Positions 10,701-19,487 of a DNA stretch of 64,000 bases are shown piece by piece. Numbering within the stretch: position 1 is the stretch's first letter; each line of letters opens with the position of its first letter. The translations under genes were made by a program, and so were the position numbers. A model generated the notes under the pieces. The model was not told the origin of the DNA. It did not search any database and saw only the letters and a list, made by a program, of their open reading frames with translations. Source of the stretch: RUG695 sp050943135 (GTDB lineage: Bacteria > Planctomycetota > Planctomycetia > Pirellulales > Thermoguttaceae). Where the stretch lies: NCBI GenBank assembly GCA_050943135.1, contig JBMNOP010000006.1, positions 124,001 through 188,000 of the forward strand, written 5' to 3'.

Positions 10701-13700
10701 AAGCAGCAGTTCGTAAACGATCTGGGGATTCCTCTGGAAAGCAACGAGGGAAAAGAGCGATTCCGCACCTATCTGCGCGGACAAGTCGAAAACGACATTT
10801 CCGACTATAAGAACAAAGCACTCGACAAGATCACCGACCAGCTCTTTGCGCTCTTGCCGCAAGATATCCGCGAGGGGCGTCGTCTCGACCTGAACGCTCT
10901 TTCGCGCAAAGCCTGTTGGATCGACTCGGTCTACGAAGACCAGGGGGACGGCACCTATGTGAGAACCCTTCCGACCGGAGATGTAACGCCGGCCGACAAA
11001 GAGGAGTTCGAGTACTACCACCTCCGCGGACTTGTCGAACGGATGAAGTTTGCCCGCGGACTCTACCTTCTCCTGATGACACTGACCTATGAAGAACGAA
11101 ACGCCGCGACGGTCGGTTATTTCTACGACGGTGACCCCGATTCGGTTTTAGCCCAAGATAAGTACAAGGATTACCTTGAAGGATGCGATAAAGGGTTTAT
11201 CGATTCGATCAAAGCCGGTTCCGAATCCGATTCGACCTCCGAGACGGTCGACGAAAAGAAAGCGCGCCTTGCCGAGGAATTGATCGCCAGCCGGATTGCC
11301 CAGTATTGCATCAACCTGGTCGATTTCTCGGACCCCGATGCGACGATCACCCCCTTCTTCTACGACCCGAACCCCTTCGACGGCTGGTGGTCTTACCGCG
11401 ACACCGAGGCCGACTGGATCCACGGAGATTTTTTTGCAGGCGACGAAACCACCCCCCCCCGGGGAAACGATAACCTCTCCTTTGTCCTCCATACGCCGAT
11501 GACCGACGCCAACGATCCCGAGCTCGATTTCTATGAAGCCCTGATCCCCGCCCGGGGTGAGGACGGAAGTTATTCGAGATCGTTCTTCTCGACCCCCGAC
11601 GCGACCGTCACCGAACACTCCCGCGGCTATGTCAACGACAGTTTGCCGGTCAGTTTTATTGATGCCACCGTCTCTTACTCGCAGGCGCTCGTGGCATGGC
11701 TCAACGGCCAGTCGCTCACCCATCCCGGTATCGGCCAAGATGATTTCGGGTTCCGAATTGTCTGGGGGATGGAACGCCCCGACCTTCTCCTGACCGAAAC
11801 ACTGAACTTCCACGATTTGGGAATCGCCGACACCTCGGTCGATCCCACGGGGAAAACGGTCTACAACGGAGAAGACGACGATTTCGACCAGGTTCGTCGG
11901 CCGCTCGGTTCCACCTACCTTGAACTCTACTGTGCCGCCAACCCGAACATCCCGCAGTCGCCCGAGCTCTACCGGTACGACCAAGATCGCGAACTCTGGA
12001 AACTGCAACTCTCAAAGATGACCCCTCGCCAGAAGTCCGACTCCCCCTATCCCGGATTGGAGTTCCCGATCTGGCGTGTGGCGATTACCGCCTCGGTCGA
12101 CCCGCGTGGCAACGAAGAAAAAGAGAAGGAGTTTACCGACACCTTCCCTTCGGGCGAGGAAAACCTTACCGTCTCGTACAAGCGGACGATTCGCAAGACG
12201 AAGAACAGCGCCGTCGAACGACTCCTCGGCGAGAAAGCCGATCCGCGTACGTTCAGTTTCCGAACCCGCCAATTCTGTGACCTGACGATCAGCTCTTCCG
12301 GCGAAAAATCGCTCGACACCAAGCTCGATTCGCGGTGGCGCGGCTATGATTATTCGGTGGCAAGTATCCTCGGACCGTGTGGCGAACCGGCAAGCGACGG
12401 TTCGGTCAATCTGGTCGACGAGGTGGAAATCGATCGGATCGTCTGGTTCGGCTGGCCGACAAAACCGGGCGGCTCGACCTTCGACGTCATCAACAATTTC
12501 CCCGACGCCTCGCATATCTTCAGTCGGGTTAAGGAAACACAAGGTGACGAGCTGACCACCTCCATCTTCCCGAACCAATACCTGGTGGTCGCCCCCGCCG
12601 AAAAGCGGCCGATCGGTTCCGCCTACAAGAACGAGACCTATTTCGGGATCCCCTCATCGCATAAAATCGTGATGACAAACCTTCGCGCATCAAACAGCGG
12701 CAAATGGACAAACAGCGATTACATCCTCGCGGGGAGCTATTACGGTCTTGATATCAACTCCGACGACAAATTCGAGGTCAACAAGCGGGGCCTGAACATT
12801 TCCGAACCGCTCTGGACCGAGGTGACCGATCCGTATCCGGACACGATCCCGACGAAGGATATCACCTACGAGAACGAAACGATCACCGTCACCGACAACG
12901 ATAGGCGAAACACCGTTCCGGATGCCCCGTTCGATCTTCCGGCCAGCGACCGCAGGAACGACCGTTATCCGATCGCCGCCGACCATCTTTTCGGTCTGGG
13001 AACGATGCCGGGGATTCGCACGGCATTCGTGCAGCGTGTGGCCGACCCGAACCGTCCGTACCATCCGTTTGCCAATCCGTATCTTTCGGTGGACTGGAAC
13101 ATGATGGACCTGACCGTCTTTAACGGTGAGGCGAACGGCAGCGGCGACTCGCAGACCGACGACCCCTTCTACACGGCGGAAGATGCCAATGAGAATGAAA
13201 TCGACCAAGAGAACCATATTCTTGTTTCGAACTCGGTCTTCTGTTCCGACGACAACACCGCCATCGAGTTCGATACCGATACCGTCAACACCGAAAGCAT
13301 CTTCTCGTCGCGCAGCTGGCTCGATCCCGAACAGAAAGGTTTTCTCCCCGAAGGCCTGAGCAAGGAACACCGTCCGAACCCGTGGGCACGTTCGCTCGAT
13401 AAAGAGGGTCTGCAAAACGAAACGGCGGGCCTGAGGAAAGTCAAGTCGATCGGCAATATGTACGACGACCTGACCGATCTTTACGCCGGACTTCCCAATA
13501 ATGACACTCAGGAAAATGTCGTGAAGATCTTCCCAAGGCACACGCTCGGCGCGTACAACCATTCGGAGAACCGTGTTACCGAACTCGAGTCGCAATTTGA
13601 AGGCGCGCGAAATGCCGAATACCTGCGCAAGCTCTATTACGGCGCCCCGGCACGAAGCGGTTCGAACGAGCTTTTCCACCCGTTCGAATATCTGGCCTGG

Positions 13701-14828
13701 AACGATGCACCGATGAGTTCCCCGGCCGAGCTCCTTTTGGTTCCTGCCTCGACCCCGGGTCGATTCGGACTGGAATTCATTCGAAACGTCAAAGATGCGG
13801 AAGACGGAGACGGACTGACCCTCGCGACCCTCTGCACCGACGGGAAAGAAGATGCGGACTACGGCAGATTGGGCCGTTCGCTCGGCTCGGGCGACGGAAG
13901 CGACAGAAACCTCTATGGTTGGAAGATCTCCGACGTTTTTACCGGTCCCTACCTGAACTTCCACCACACGTCGAAAGTGAAGGGGGAGTCGCTCAACCTC
14001 GCGACCCTTTTCGACTTCGTGACGATTCCTTCCCTCTACATGGGAACGCAGATTTTCAGCGGGTACGACGAAAACGATGATCCGATCTACACACCGACGT
14101 TGCGCGAACCGGGCAAAATCAACCTCAACACCATGAAGGGGTCGGGGTGGGCAGGAATTCTGGGGAAGGCGTCGGATCACCGGGCCACATATGATTACCG
14201 GACCAAATACGAAGACTTCGACAAAACGCGAAAAACGACGTTCCGTCCGGGACTGTCGGCATCGCTCAGGCCCGAACTTGCCGTCAAGGCCGATTCCGAC
14301 GAAAGCGACGGCGAGGCCTTAACACGAGCTCCCGGCGACGTGACCCTCTTGCGGGCCGATTCGGGAAAGCCGCTCCTCGATCAGAACAAGAAGCGCAACA
14401 ACATGGTCTCCGCGACCGAAGAACTCCGGAAACTCGCCGGGATCACCACCAATCGGTCCAACGTCTTTGCGGTTTGGATAACGGTCGGATACTTCGAGGT
14501 TCAGCGGGCACGACCGGGTGTCAATATGCCCCTGCTCGATCCCGACGGGAACAGCCTGCAAGGGAACGATCCGACAACCGGTCTGCCGCTCGTCAATGCC
14601 GACGGCTTCCTTTCGATGCCGGTCGGCTATAAATATTACGGCTACTACAACGCCATTTACCCCGACGGGTACACCTACGGAAAAGAGCTCGGTTCGGGGG
14701 GGATCGATACCGAAGGGGTCAATCGTCCGCGGGCCTTCTATCTGATCGATCGTTCGATTCCGGTCGATTTCCGTCGCGGACGTTCTTGGAACTGGGACAA
14801 CACGATCCTTCTGCAGCGGAAGTTGTAG
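7755..14828 (+). CDS. Giant (2357 aa) pilin-like / GspK-like secreted or anchored protein
   Basis: Start chosen at ATG 7755, six bases after AAGGAGG; the open frame from 7707 adds 16 unsupported residues. The N-terminus MKYVLPNKERG is followed by a hydrophobic helix (VVMILILVFLTMFAMMIA), resembling PilX/GspK-type N-termini where the +5 Glu is absent. The rest is a long soluble protein rich in Asp, Asn, Pro and aromatic residues, with DNDNDGIRDG near residue 535 (a dockerin/thrombospondin-like Ca loop pattern), DGRVNVNTAGN, and near the C-terminus GKINLNTM. No enzyme motif was recognised. Classical GspK is about 320 aa, so this would be a greatly expanded relative, possibly capping the pseudopilus. 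A 69-base in-frame partial duplication lies at 9564-9670, and a C9 run followed by G4 at 11452-11464. Confidence 0.85.
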   Translation: MKYVLPNKERGVVMILILVFLTMFAMMIAAFLFMTSSMSDSAANALALQQKGETTAARSDTDIDTAIRTLLIGTNNEASPIGPFGILENLYGDQTTLEGYDFFAAHTFNLYGEYDGAVPTRAILEINIDDQADNFLTKFLDVYAGRIDYLQKNPSGNDERDRVLLDRLLMAHAELEGLETADLRALIGNRFLESGSTISFGSLQWVDHPGYDGDVYVQTYLRKCRDFNEYLSGTSARIIKKSFNATGEFLTVEIALSEELKKFLTVWPSDASTGAWPINDIAANFALTANIRFNPLPFGGTGAGGFAPDSSLDGQMTSATAGTAFFPDEDADGESAAPPIRLPFALWANAAAPDITPYVDLDGNTDFQTYWRHLADNEFRVYTPRSKEAIFPNFTNTWNHAADAKVTPHHPIRMNPGHTAVDERNLFLGGLSVGSDEKTTVTPSFLRPKILTALKTLLDASHGESQAPASPALLRKVVPRPLRIDHWNWSGGNDNLLANPYGRMTDDPETFKTMVLEELDALIAGSGENLWDVDNDNDGIRDGIWIPSGLPIRVDENGTPYATMFSFTVLDLDGRVNVNTAGNWDQLPHWHVDCYSELAILAAAETTSDTYSPWHPSNSSSPCPLPAETASDPNSPWYSFESLTAGIGWYNDADDDITDTATDFKSGRGTGRGPAGIELTAAFQAMEFLPWPSLSAQRILATRYRSSEFGVLNATKTVPEDTDPALFDGLERNWTHVLQRGQLSQPSAYYAEPNTPARTDPGQWVSNNSDDHRRFYLYTDAVYRGDKNGVLADPNLFLFPWRGKTRIFDYGTAPGSVHYPKKYSLYPTFDFCDTAFRSYDPLGGDLFTYMPRYSENPYLVNPFGSTHADATFTAEMLETLLRPFDYDRKSLNPELPRALLLGASTISEQLEHPERERYRSLRQEITTVSSDIPVPASALQVGTAEVRDGVYGIRELLRRAVLLEIYKANRESTFDGDYVNRKKQQFVNDLGIPLESNEGKERFRTYLRGQVENDISDYKNKALDKITDQLFALLPQDIREGRRLDLNALSRKACWIDSVYEDQGDGTYVRTLPTGDVTPADKEEFEYYHLRGLVERMKFARGLYLLLMTLTYEERNAATVGYFYDGDPDSVLAQDKYKDYLEGCDKGFIDSIKAGSESDSTSETVDEKKARLAEELIASRIAQYCINLVDFSDPDATITPFFYDPNPFDGWWSYRDTEADWIHGDFFAGDETTPPRGNDNLSFVLHTPMTDANDPELDFYEALIPARGEDGSYSRSFFSTPDATVTEHSRGYVNDSLPVSFIDATVSYSQALVAWLNGQSLTHPGIGQDDFGFRIVWGMERPDLLLTETLNFHDLGIADTSVDPTGKTVYNGEDDDFDQVRRPLGSTYLELYCAANPNIPQSPELYRYDQDRELWKLQLSKMTPRQKSDSPYPGLEFPIWRVAITASVDPRGNEEKEKEFTDTFPSGEENLTVSYKRTIRKTKNSAVERLLGEKADPRTFSFRTRQFCDLTISSSGEKSLDTKLDSRWRGYDYSVASILGPCGEPASDGSVNLVDEVEIDRIVWFGWPTKPGGSTFDVINNFPDASHIFSRVKETQGDELTTSIFPNQYLVVAPAEKRPIGSAYKNETYFGIPSSHKIVMTNLRASNSGKWTNSDYILAGSYYGLDINSDDKFEVNKRGLNISEPLWTEVTDPYPDTIPTKDITYENETITVTDNDRRNTVPDAPFDLPASDRRNDRYPIAADHLFGLGTMPGIRTAFVQRVADPNRPYHPFANPYLSVDWNMMDLTVFNGEANGSGDSQTDDPFYTAEDANENEIDQENHILVSNSVFCSDDNTAIEFDTDTVNTESIFSSRSWLDPEQKGFLPEGLSKEHRPNPWARSLDKEGLQNETAGLRKVKSIGNMYDDLTDLYAGLPNNDTQENVVKIFPRHTLGAYNHSENRVTELESQFEGARNAEYLRKLYYGAPARSGSNELFHPFEYLAWNDAPMSSPAELLLVPASTPGRFGLEFIRNVKDAEDGDGLTLATLCTDGKEDADYGRLGRSLGSGDGSDRNLYGWKISDVFTGPYLNFHHTSKVKGESLNLATLFDFVTIPSLYMGTQIFSGYDENDDPIYTPTLREPGKINLNTMKGSGWAGILGKASDHRATYDYRTKYEDFDKTRKTTFRPGLSASLRPELAVKADSDESDGEALTRAPGDVTLLRADSGKPLLDQNKKRNNMVSATEELRKLAGITTNRSNVFAVWITVGYFEVQRARPGVNMPLLDPDGNSLQGNDPTTGLPLVNADGFLSMPVGYKYYGYYNAIYPDGYTYGKELGSGGIDTEGVNRPRAFYLIDRSIPVDFRRGRSWNWDNTILLQRKL

Positions 14829-14905
14829 TCGTTACGATCCGAAGGCGCCGGAGGCCGACAGATCGATTTTATTCCTCCTCGGGTATGTTTTATCAGCGCG
14901 TGGTT

Positions 14906-14911
14906 TATAAT
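14906..14911 (+). promoter_or_regulatory. Candidate -10 element before the sensor kinase
   Basis: TATAAT lies 86 bases before the kinase ATG in the only substantial gap after the giant gene. No good -35 hexamer is visible at 16-18 bases upstream, so this is a weak call. Confidence 0.35.
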
Positions 14912-14996
14912 GTATAAGGGGCGTGCTGCGGCCGGAGGTGCCGGCGCGGTGCTTTCCTTTGTTTTTTATCGGCTCGTTACGGGCCGTCCGAAAGTC

Positions 14997-16829
14997 ATGA
15001 ATCAGGAAAAAACTTCCGAAAAGAACACAGGTCCCCGATTTGGATCGAGTCTGGAACTGAAGACTCTCTTCTTCTTTGGGGTCGCGCTGGCGGCGGTTCT
15101 CATCATCAGTTTTCTCCTCTACTACAAACTGACCGTCCGCCAACTTGACTCTCAGAACCCGCTGACAGGCAAACTCCTCGCCGAACGGGAATTTATCCTC
15201 TGGCATTTCGACGCGGTTCTGCGTCAGTCGGCACGCGGCACCCATCAGGAGGTGCAGCCCGATACCGAAGATTACAGGACAAGCGATTTCATTGAAAATA
15301 TGAAGTACCAAAGCGAGACGCTCGGCGGTTCCCCTCCCTCGAAAACCGACTCACGCGGGACAAGCTACCTGATCCGGACGATGGGGCCGCGGAAAACGCC
15401 CGACGAGCGACTCGACGACTTCGAAAAAGAACTGATTGCCCGGCTGACCCACGCAACCGACGACTCGAGCCCGACCTCTCGCACCGACGACGAGGGGAAC
15501 TACATCTACTACCAGCCCCTTCGGATCGAAACCACGTGTCTGAACTGCCATCCGCAAGATGATCACAGTTCGTCGCTCGGGCTCGGGACCTTGCAAGGGA
15601 TTATCCGGATCAATCTTTCCGATCCCCCTGCGGGGAAAGAGCTGACCCGTTTCTGGGCAATGCTCATAACCGCAGCAATCATCACCACGTTCGTGGGACT
15701 CGTCTCCTTCTACACGCTGATCCGTCTGATCATCATCAAGCCGCTCCGTTCGTTGCGCGAGGTGAGCGAGGCGATTTCCCACGGCGACATCACCAAACGC
15801 GCCGAATTAGAAACGGGAGATGAATTCGAGGCGCTCGGCACGGCATTTAACCGAATGATGCAACACCTGGTCTCGACCCAGGAAAAACTCCGTGAAGCGA
15901 ATGCCGAGTTGCGTGAAAAAGTCGATGAACTTGCCAAACAGAGTCTCAAGCTCTTCGAAACGAACAAGCTCAAAAGCGACTTTATGGCGACGATGAGCCA
16001 CGAGCTTCGCACACCGCTCAACAGCATTCTGGGGTTCAGCGCGGTTCTCGGTTCGATCGACACGCTCAGCGACAAGCAGCGCCGGTACGTCGGAAACATC
16101 AACCATTCCGGACAGACCCTTCTGAACATGATCAACGACATTCTCGATATGGCACGGCTCGAAGCCGGGCGGCTCGAAGCCTCACCGACGCAGTTCCATA
16201 TCGAAGCGATCGTCGACGCGCAAATCGACATGGCGCACCCGTTGGTCGAAAAAAAGAATCTCAGCCTTGTCTGTAACATCGAACCGAAACTGCCGCAAAT
16301 GTTTCAGGACGCCAACAGGATCGGGCGGATTCTGAACAACCTTCTTTCGAACGCGATCAAATTCACTCCGGAAGGGGGAAAGATCACCGTCGATGTCCGG
16401 CGGAAAACGGGTGTGATCGACAGGGCCGGCCCGGACCCCGGGCAGGATACCGGCGAAATCCCCGTCTTGGACCTCCGGGAACCGAAACCGCTCCTTGAAA
16501 TACAGGTCAGCGATTCCGGGGTCGGGATCCCGCCGGAGGACCGGCAGGTCATCTTCGAGAAGTTCCGGCAATCAAACGGAGGAAGCGCAGCCGGCGGAGC
16601 GATGACACGCGAATATTCCGGCAGCGGACTCGGCCTCTCGATTGTGAAAGAGCTCTGCCGCCTGCTCGGAGGAGATGTAACCGTCGATAGTCGGCTCGGA
16701 TTCGGAAGTGTTTTTACCGTACTCATCCCCTGGGAATTTCGGGCACCCGATGTGCAGCAATCCCCCATCTTGTCGGATATCCGCGAATTCGGGAAGTCCC
16801 GTGCGGGGGAATGGAAACAGGAAATCTAA
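14997..16829 (+). CDS. Haem-binding membrane sensor histidine kinase (DUF3365-HAMP-HisKA-HATPase)
   Basis: 610 aa. Architecture: TM helix at about 22-42; periplasmic domain of the DUF3365/Tll0287 type carrying a c-type haem motif CLNCH near residue 181; second TM at about 218-246; HAMP linker; a coiled stretch; HisKA with the phosphorylatable His near 335 in MSHELRTPLNS; HATPase_c with N-box NNLLSNAIKF, G1 DSGVGIP and G2 GSGLGLS. This arrangement is that of a redox- or gas-sensing two-component kinase; the ligand is not known. Start at 14997 is preferred to the frame's first Met at 14910 because the added residues look non-coding. No response regulator is adjacent. Its end lies 41 bases before the chosen start of the DUF4340-like gene. 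Confidence 0.9.
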   Translation: MNQEKTSEKNTGPRFGSSLELKTLFFFGVALAAVLIISFLLYYKLTVRQLDSQNPLTGKLLAEREFILWHFDAVLRQSARGTHQEVQPDTEDYRTSDFIENMKYQSETLGGSPPSKTDSRGTSYLIRTMGPRKTPDERLDDFEKELIARLTHATDDSSPTSRTDDEGNYIYYQPLRIETTCLNCHPQDDHSSSLGLGTLQGIIRINLSDPPAGKELTRFWAMLITAAIITTFVGLVSFYTLIRLIIIKPLRSLREVSEAISHGDITKRAELETGDEFEALGTAFNRMMQHLVSTQEKLREANAELREKVDELAKQSLKLFETNKLKSDFMATMSHELRTPLNSILGFSAVLGSIDTLSDKQRRYVGNINHSGQTLLNMINDILDMARLEAGRLEASPTQFHIEAIVDAQIDMAHPLVEKKNLSLVCNIEPKLPQMFQDANRIGRILNNLLSNAIKFTPEGGKITVDVRRKTGVIDRAGPDPGQDTGEIPVLDLREPKPLLEIQVSDSGVGIPPEDRQVIFEKFRQSNGGSAAGGAMTREYSGSGLGLSIVKELCRLLGGDVTVDSRLGFGSVFTVLIPWEFRAPDVQQSPILSDIREFGKSRAGEWKQEI

Positions 16830-16870
16830 CCGAGACGAGCGCGCGCCGTCCGCTCCACGATCGAAACAAG

Positions 16871-18286
16871 ATGAAACCTTCCACACGTGAAAATTTAAAA
16901 TCGCTGATGATCGGGCTTGCAGCGCTCGCCGGTCTGATCCTCTGGTTGAAATATCAGCCGCAACCACCCGCCGACCCGACCGAAAAAGGGGTGGGCGAGA
17001 CCCTCTGTCCCGGGTTTACCGACGAGTCGCTCCCCCACCACCTGACGATCGTTCGGCCGAAATCGGAAAAAGAGACGGTAGAAGCCGTCGAGATTCGTCT
17101 GGAGCGGGGGAAGGAAGGATGGCAAATCGAAACAGCCGACGATGCTCCGGCCGACAGTCCCGACCGCATGACGATGGTTCTGGCTCCGCTTCTGCGTCTG
17201 ACGGTTCTTTCCGATATCCGTGAGATCAACACCCATTCCGACGAAAGCGCGATACTTGAGTTTCATCGTTCCTGCGGACTCCTCGACCCAACCACGGCTT
17301 CCGCTTCCGAAATGTCCGACGCGGGGATCCGACTGACCGTTACCGGGGGCGAAGGCGAAACGTTCGCCGACCTGATCATCGGCAGGGTTCCGGAAGGGAG
17401 TTCCGAAGTCCGTGATATACGCTACGTGCGCCTTGCCGGGGAAGATGCCGTCTTTACCGTCGATTTTTCGGGAGAAGAACTGGAAGGCGCCGGGAAAGAA
17501 AAAGCTCCCCCGTACATCGATCGTCTTTCGATCGATCCGATTGACTGGATGAACCGCGATCTGCTCCGCGTCAGCCGATGGAATATCACGCGAATGACCC
17601 TCTTCGAAATCGCCATCGATGACAAAGGAAAATTGACGCCCCACAAAGTCAAGACGGCCGCACAAGACCCCGACCGTTCGCTCGGACGTGTCTGGGAGCT
17701 TCTCCGGCAGACCGATTTTGACGAAAACGGCAAACCGGTCGAGGTCGAAATCACCGACGAAAATCGATTCCCCGACAGCGCGCCGTTCAACCAGCGCGCC
17801 GAACAGATCACCCATCTGCGTTTCGGCGGACTTCTCCGGCTGCCGACAGAAATCGCACAGCTTGCCACCATCGGACGTCCGGTCAGAGAATGGACCCCGT
17901 TTGCCGAGCTGTTGAATCCGCTCGGGTTCCGGTTCGCCGACCACGACCCCACCGATCCCGACGCCATCGAGCCGTTGCTCCTCGGAGCCGAGGGAACCGC
18001 ATCGCTTACGATGAACGACGGGATACGCCTGACCATTCTCTTCGGTGCCGAAACTTCCGACGGCCAGGCGATCTTGGTCCTTCCCGCGCTCGACGAGGAA
18101 TCGCTACCAAAGCCGGAACCGGTCATCCCGCCCGAAGGCGCGACGCCGGAAGAGGCCAAGCGAATCGCCGACGAAAACCGGCTTCGAGAAAACGAGTATG
18201 CGCTCAACCGGAGCGAAGCCGAGGTAAAACTCCGTTTCTATCGTAACCGGTTCTCTGACTGGGTTTTCCTCCTCGGCAACGAATAA
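16871..18286 (+). CDS. DUF4340-like membrane-anchored protein
   Basis: About 471 aa: a single N-terminal TM segment (LKSLMIGLAALAGLILWL) and a large extracytoplasmic region. The segment …VEIRLERGKEGWQIETADDAPADSP… followed by …PLLRLTVLSDI… matches the general pattern of DUF4340, β-rich domains often found next to gliding-type ABC transporters; no such transporter is present here. An alternative ATG at 16811 would overlap the kinase gene by 19 bases and add 20 residues; neither start has a clear ribosome site. It is probably co-transcribed with the kinase. No catalytic motif is seen. Confidence 0.75.
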   Translation: MKPSTRENLKSLMIGLAALAGLILWLKYQPQPPADPTEKGVGETLCPGFTDESLPHHLTIVRPKSEKETVEAVEIRLERGKEGWQIETADDAPADSPDRMTMVLAPLLRLTVLSDIREINTHSDESAILEFHRSCGLLDPTTASASEMSDAGIRLTVTGGEGETFADLIIGRVPEGSSEVRDIRYVRLAGEDAVFTVDFSGEELEGAGKEKAPPYIDRLSIDPIDWMNRDLLRVSRWNITRMTLFEIAIDDKGKLTPHKVKTAAQDPDRSLGRVWELLRQTDFDENGKPVEVEITDENRFPDSAPFNQRAEQITHLRFGGLLRLPTEIAQLATIGRPVREWTPFAELLNPLGFRFADHDPTDPDAIEPLLLGAEGTASLTMNDGIRLTILFGAETSDGQAILVLPALDEESLPKPEPVIPPEGATPEEAKRIADENRLRENEYALNRSEAEVKLRFYRNRFSDWVFLLGNE

Positions 18287-18490
18287 TCGGTGGCTCAGCG
18301 ACCAGTCGTCCGTGTGTACGATTTTGCGGTTCGGTCGATCATGTTACGGTACCGGTGAAATCCCTTTCCCCGTTTGATCGAAAGGAAGGTCAATACGGGA
18401 ACCATCTCCTTCGGCGGAGCGATCGGCGCATCCTCCTCCGGCGGCACCTTTCGTCAGGTTGCACGGCAGGGGGTGGAAGAAGTTTGTCGG

Positions 18491-19486
18491 CTACTTTTCC
18501 GACGACCTCGCCTTCTCAAAGAACGAAACAGATAAAAACACGCCGGCGGCAGCCAGTTCGGCGAAGATCGAAACCACCCGTTGGGCGAGCGAGACGACCA
18601 GGGCAAGGGTTTTGGCATCGAGGTGAATCAGGCTGTTTTCCGGAAAGGAAAGAATCTGTTCGAAATAGGGAACCAACAGGGTTGCCAGGATCGCTTCGCG
18701 AACCCCAAGTCCGCCGGGAGAAATCGGCACGGCAAAACCGAGAACCATCGCCATCGCGGTGACCGCGATAAAAAGAACGATATGGTCGGCAAGGGGACCG
18801 GTTTCAATGCCGAGCCCGCGAATCGTGGCCCAAAGAAACAGACCGAATCCGACCCAGAGGAAGGTCATCAACACACCGCCGATCGGCAGGAGTTTCCAGG
18901 TGAGGTGGTCGAGTTTTGCACGCACATCGGGATCGTTCTTTCCGATACGGAGCAGGTGCAAAACCCGTCGAAAGACGGGGGGGACGAGCGGGATTCCGGA
19001 CGCGGACATCACCGCCAGCGCCATCAGCGAGAAATGCCAGTGCTCGCCGTATCTCAGCAAAACGATCAAGGCCGAAAGGAACGCACCGACCGCCATCATG
19101 GTCAGCGTCTCGTAAAAAACACCGGTTGCGGCGACAGACGTTCTCACGTTCCGACCGCTCACCATGGCCGAACGTATAACAACAACCATCGCTTTTCCGG
19201 GAACATACTTGCCGAGCTGGCTCAGGTAAAACGATTTCATCGACCGGAAAAAGGTCGGCGACTGACCAAACGAGCGAAGCACGTGATGCCAGAAGTAGGA
19301 GGCAGGGAAAAATGCCGCCAAATACAAAAGCCCGGCAGCAACCAGACGACCGTAATGCAGATTCCATTCGTAATGACGGAACTCGTCAGACGATTTGACG
19401 AGCTCCCGGCCGATAAAAAAGAACACGAGCAAGGTCAGCGTCCATTTGACCAGGCCGATCAAACACTTTTTGGTAACAGGGGGCAT
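18491..19486 (-). CDS. YbhN/UPF0104-type integral membrane protein (LPG synthase TM-domain family)
   Basis: 331 aa, about eight hydrophobic segments, ending in the family hallmark PISPGGLGVREA followed by two more membrane helices. The family (lysylphosphatidylglycerol synthetase/flippase TM domain) includes putative lipid or glycan-intermediate flippases; this member lacks the catalytic aminoacyl-transferase domain, so a transport-like role is inferred. The start at 19486 is one base after the maf stop codon, which points to translational coupling; the frame extends upstream to 19666 but that part overlaps maf. It is the last gene of an ilvD-maf operon on the minus strand. Confidence 0.85.
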   Translation of the reverse strand: MPPVTKKCLIGLVKWTLTLLVFFFIGRELVKSSDEFRHYEWNLHYGRLVAAGLLYLAAFFPASYFWHHVLRSFGQSPTFFRSMKSFYLSQLGKYVPGKAMVVVIRSAMVSGRNVRTSVAATGVFYETLTMMAVGAFLSALIVLLRYGEHWHFSLMALAVMSASGIPLVPPVFRRVLHLLRIGKNDPDVRAKLDHLTWKLLPIGGVLMTFLWVGFGLFLWATIRGLGIETGPLADHIVLFIAVTAMAMVLGFAVPISPGGLGVREAILATLLVPYFEQILSFPENSLIHLDAKTLALVVSLAQRVVSIFAELAAAGVFLSVSFFEKARSSEK

Positions 19487-19487
19487 G

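Noticed and set aside
12690..14180. 496-aa minus-strand open frame
   Set aside because: Antisense shadow of the giant gene; composition is Arg/Val-rich without domains.
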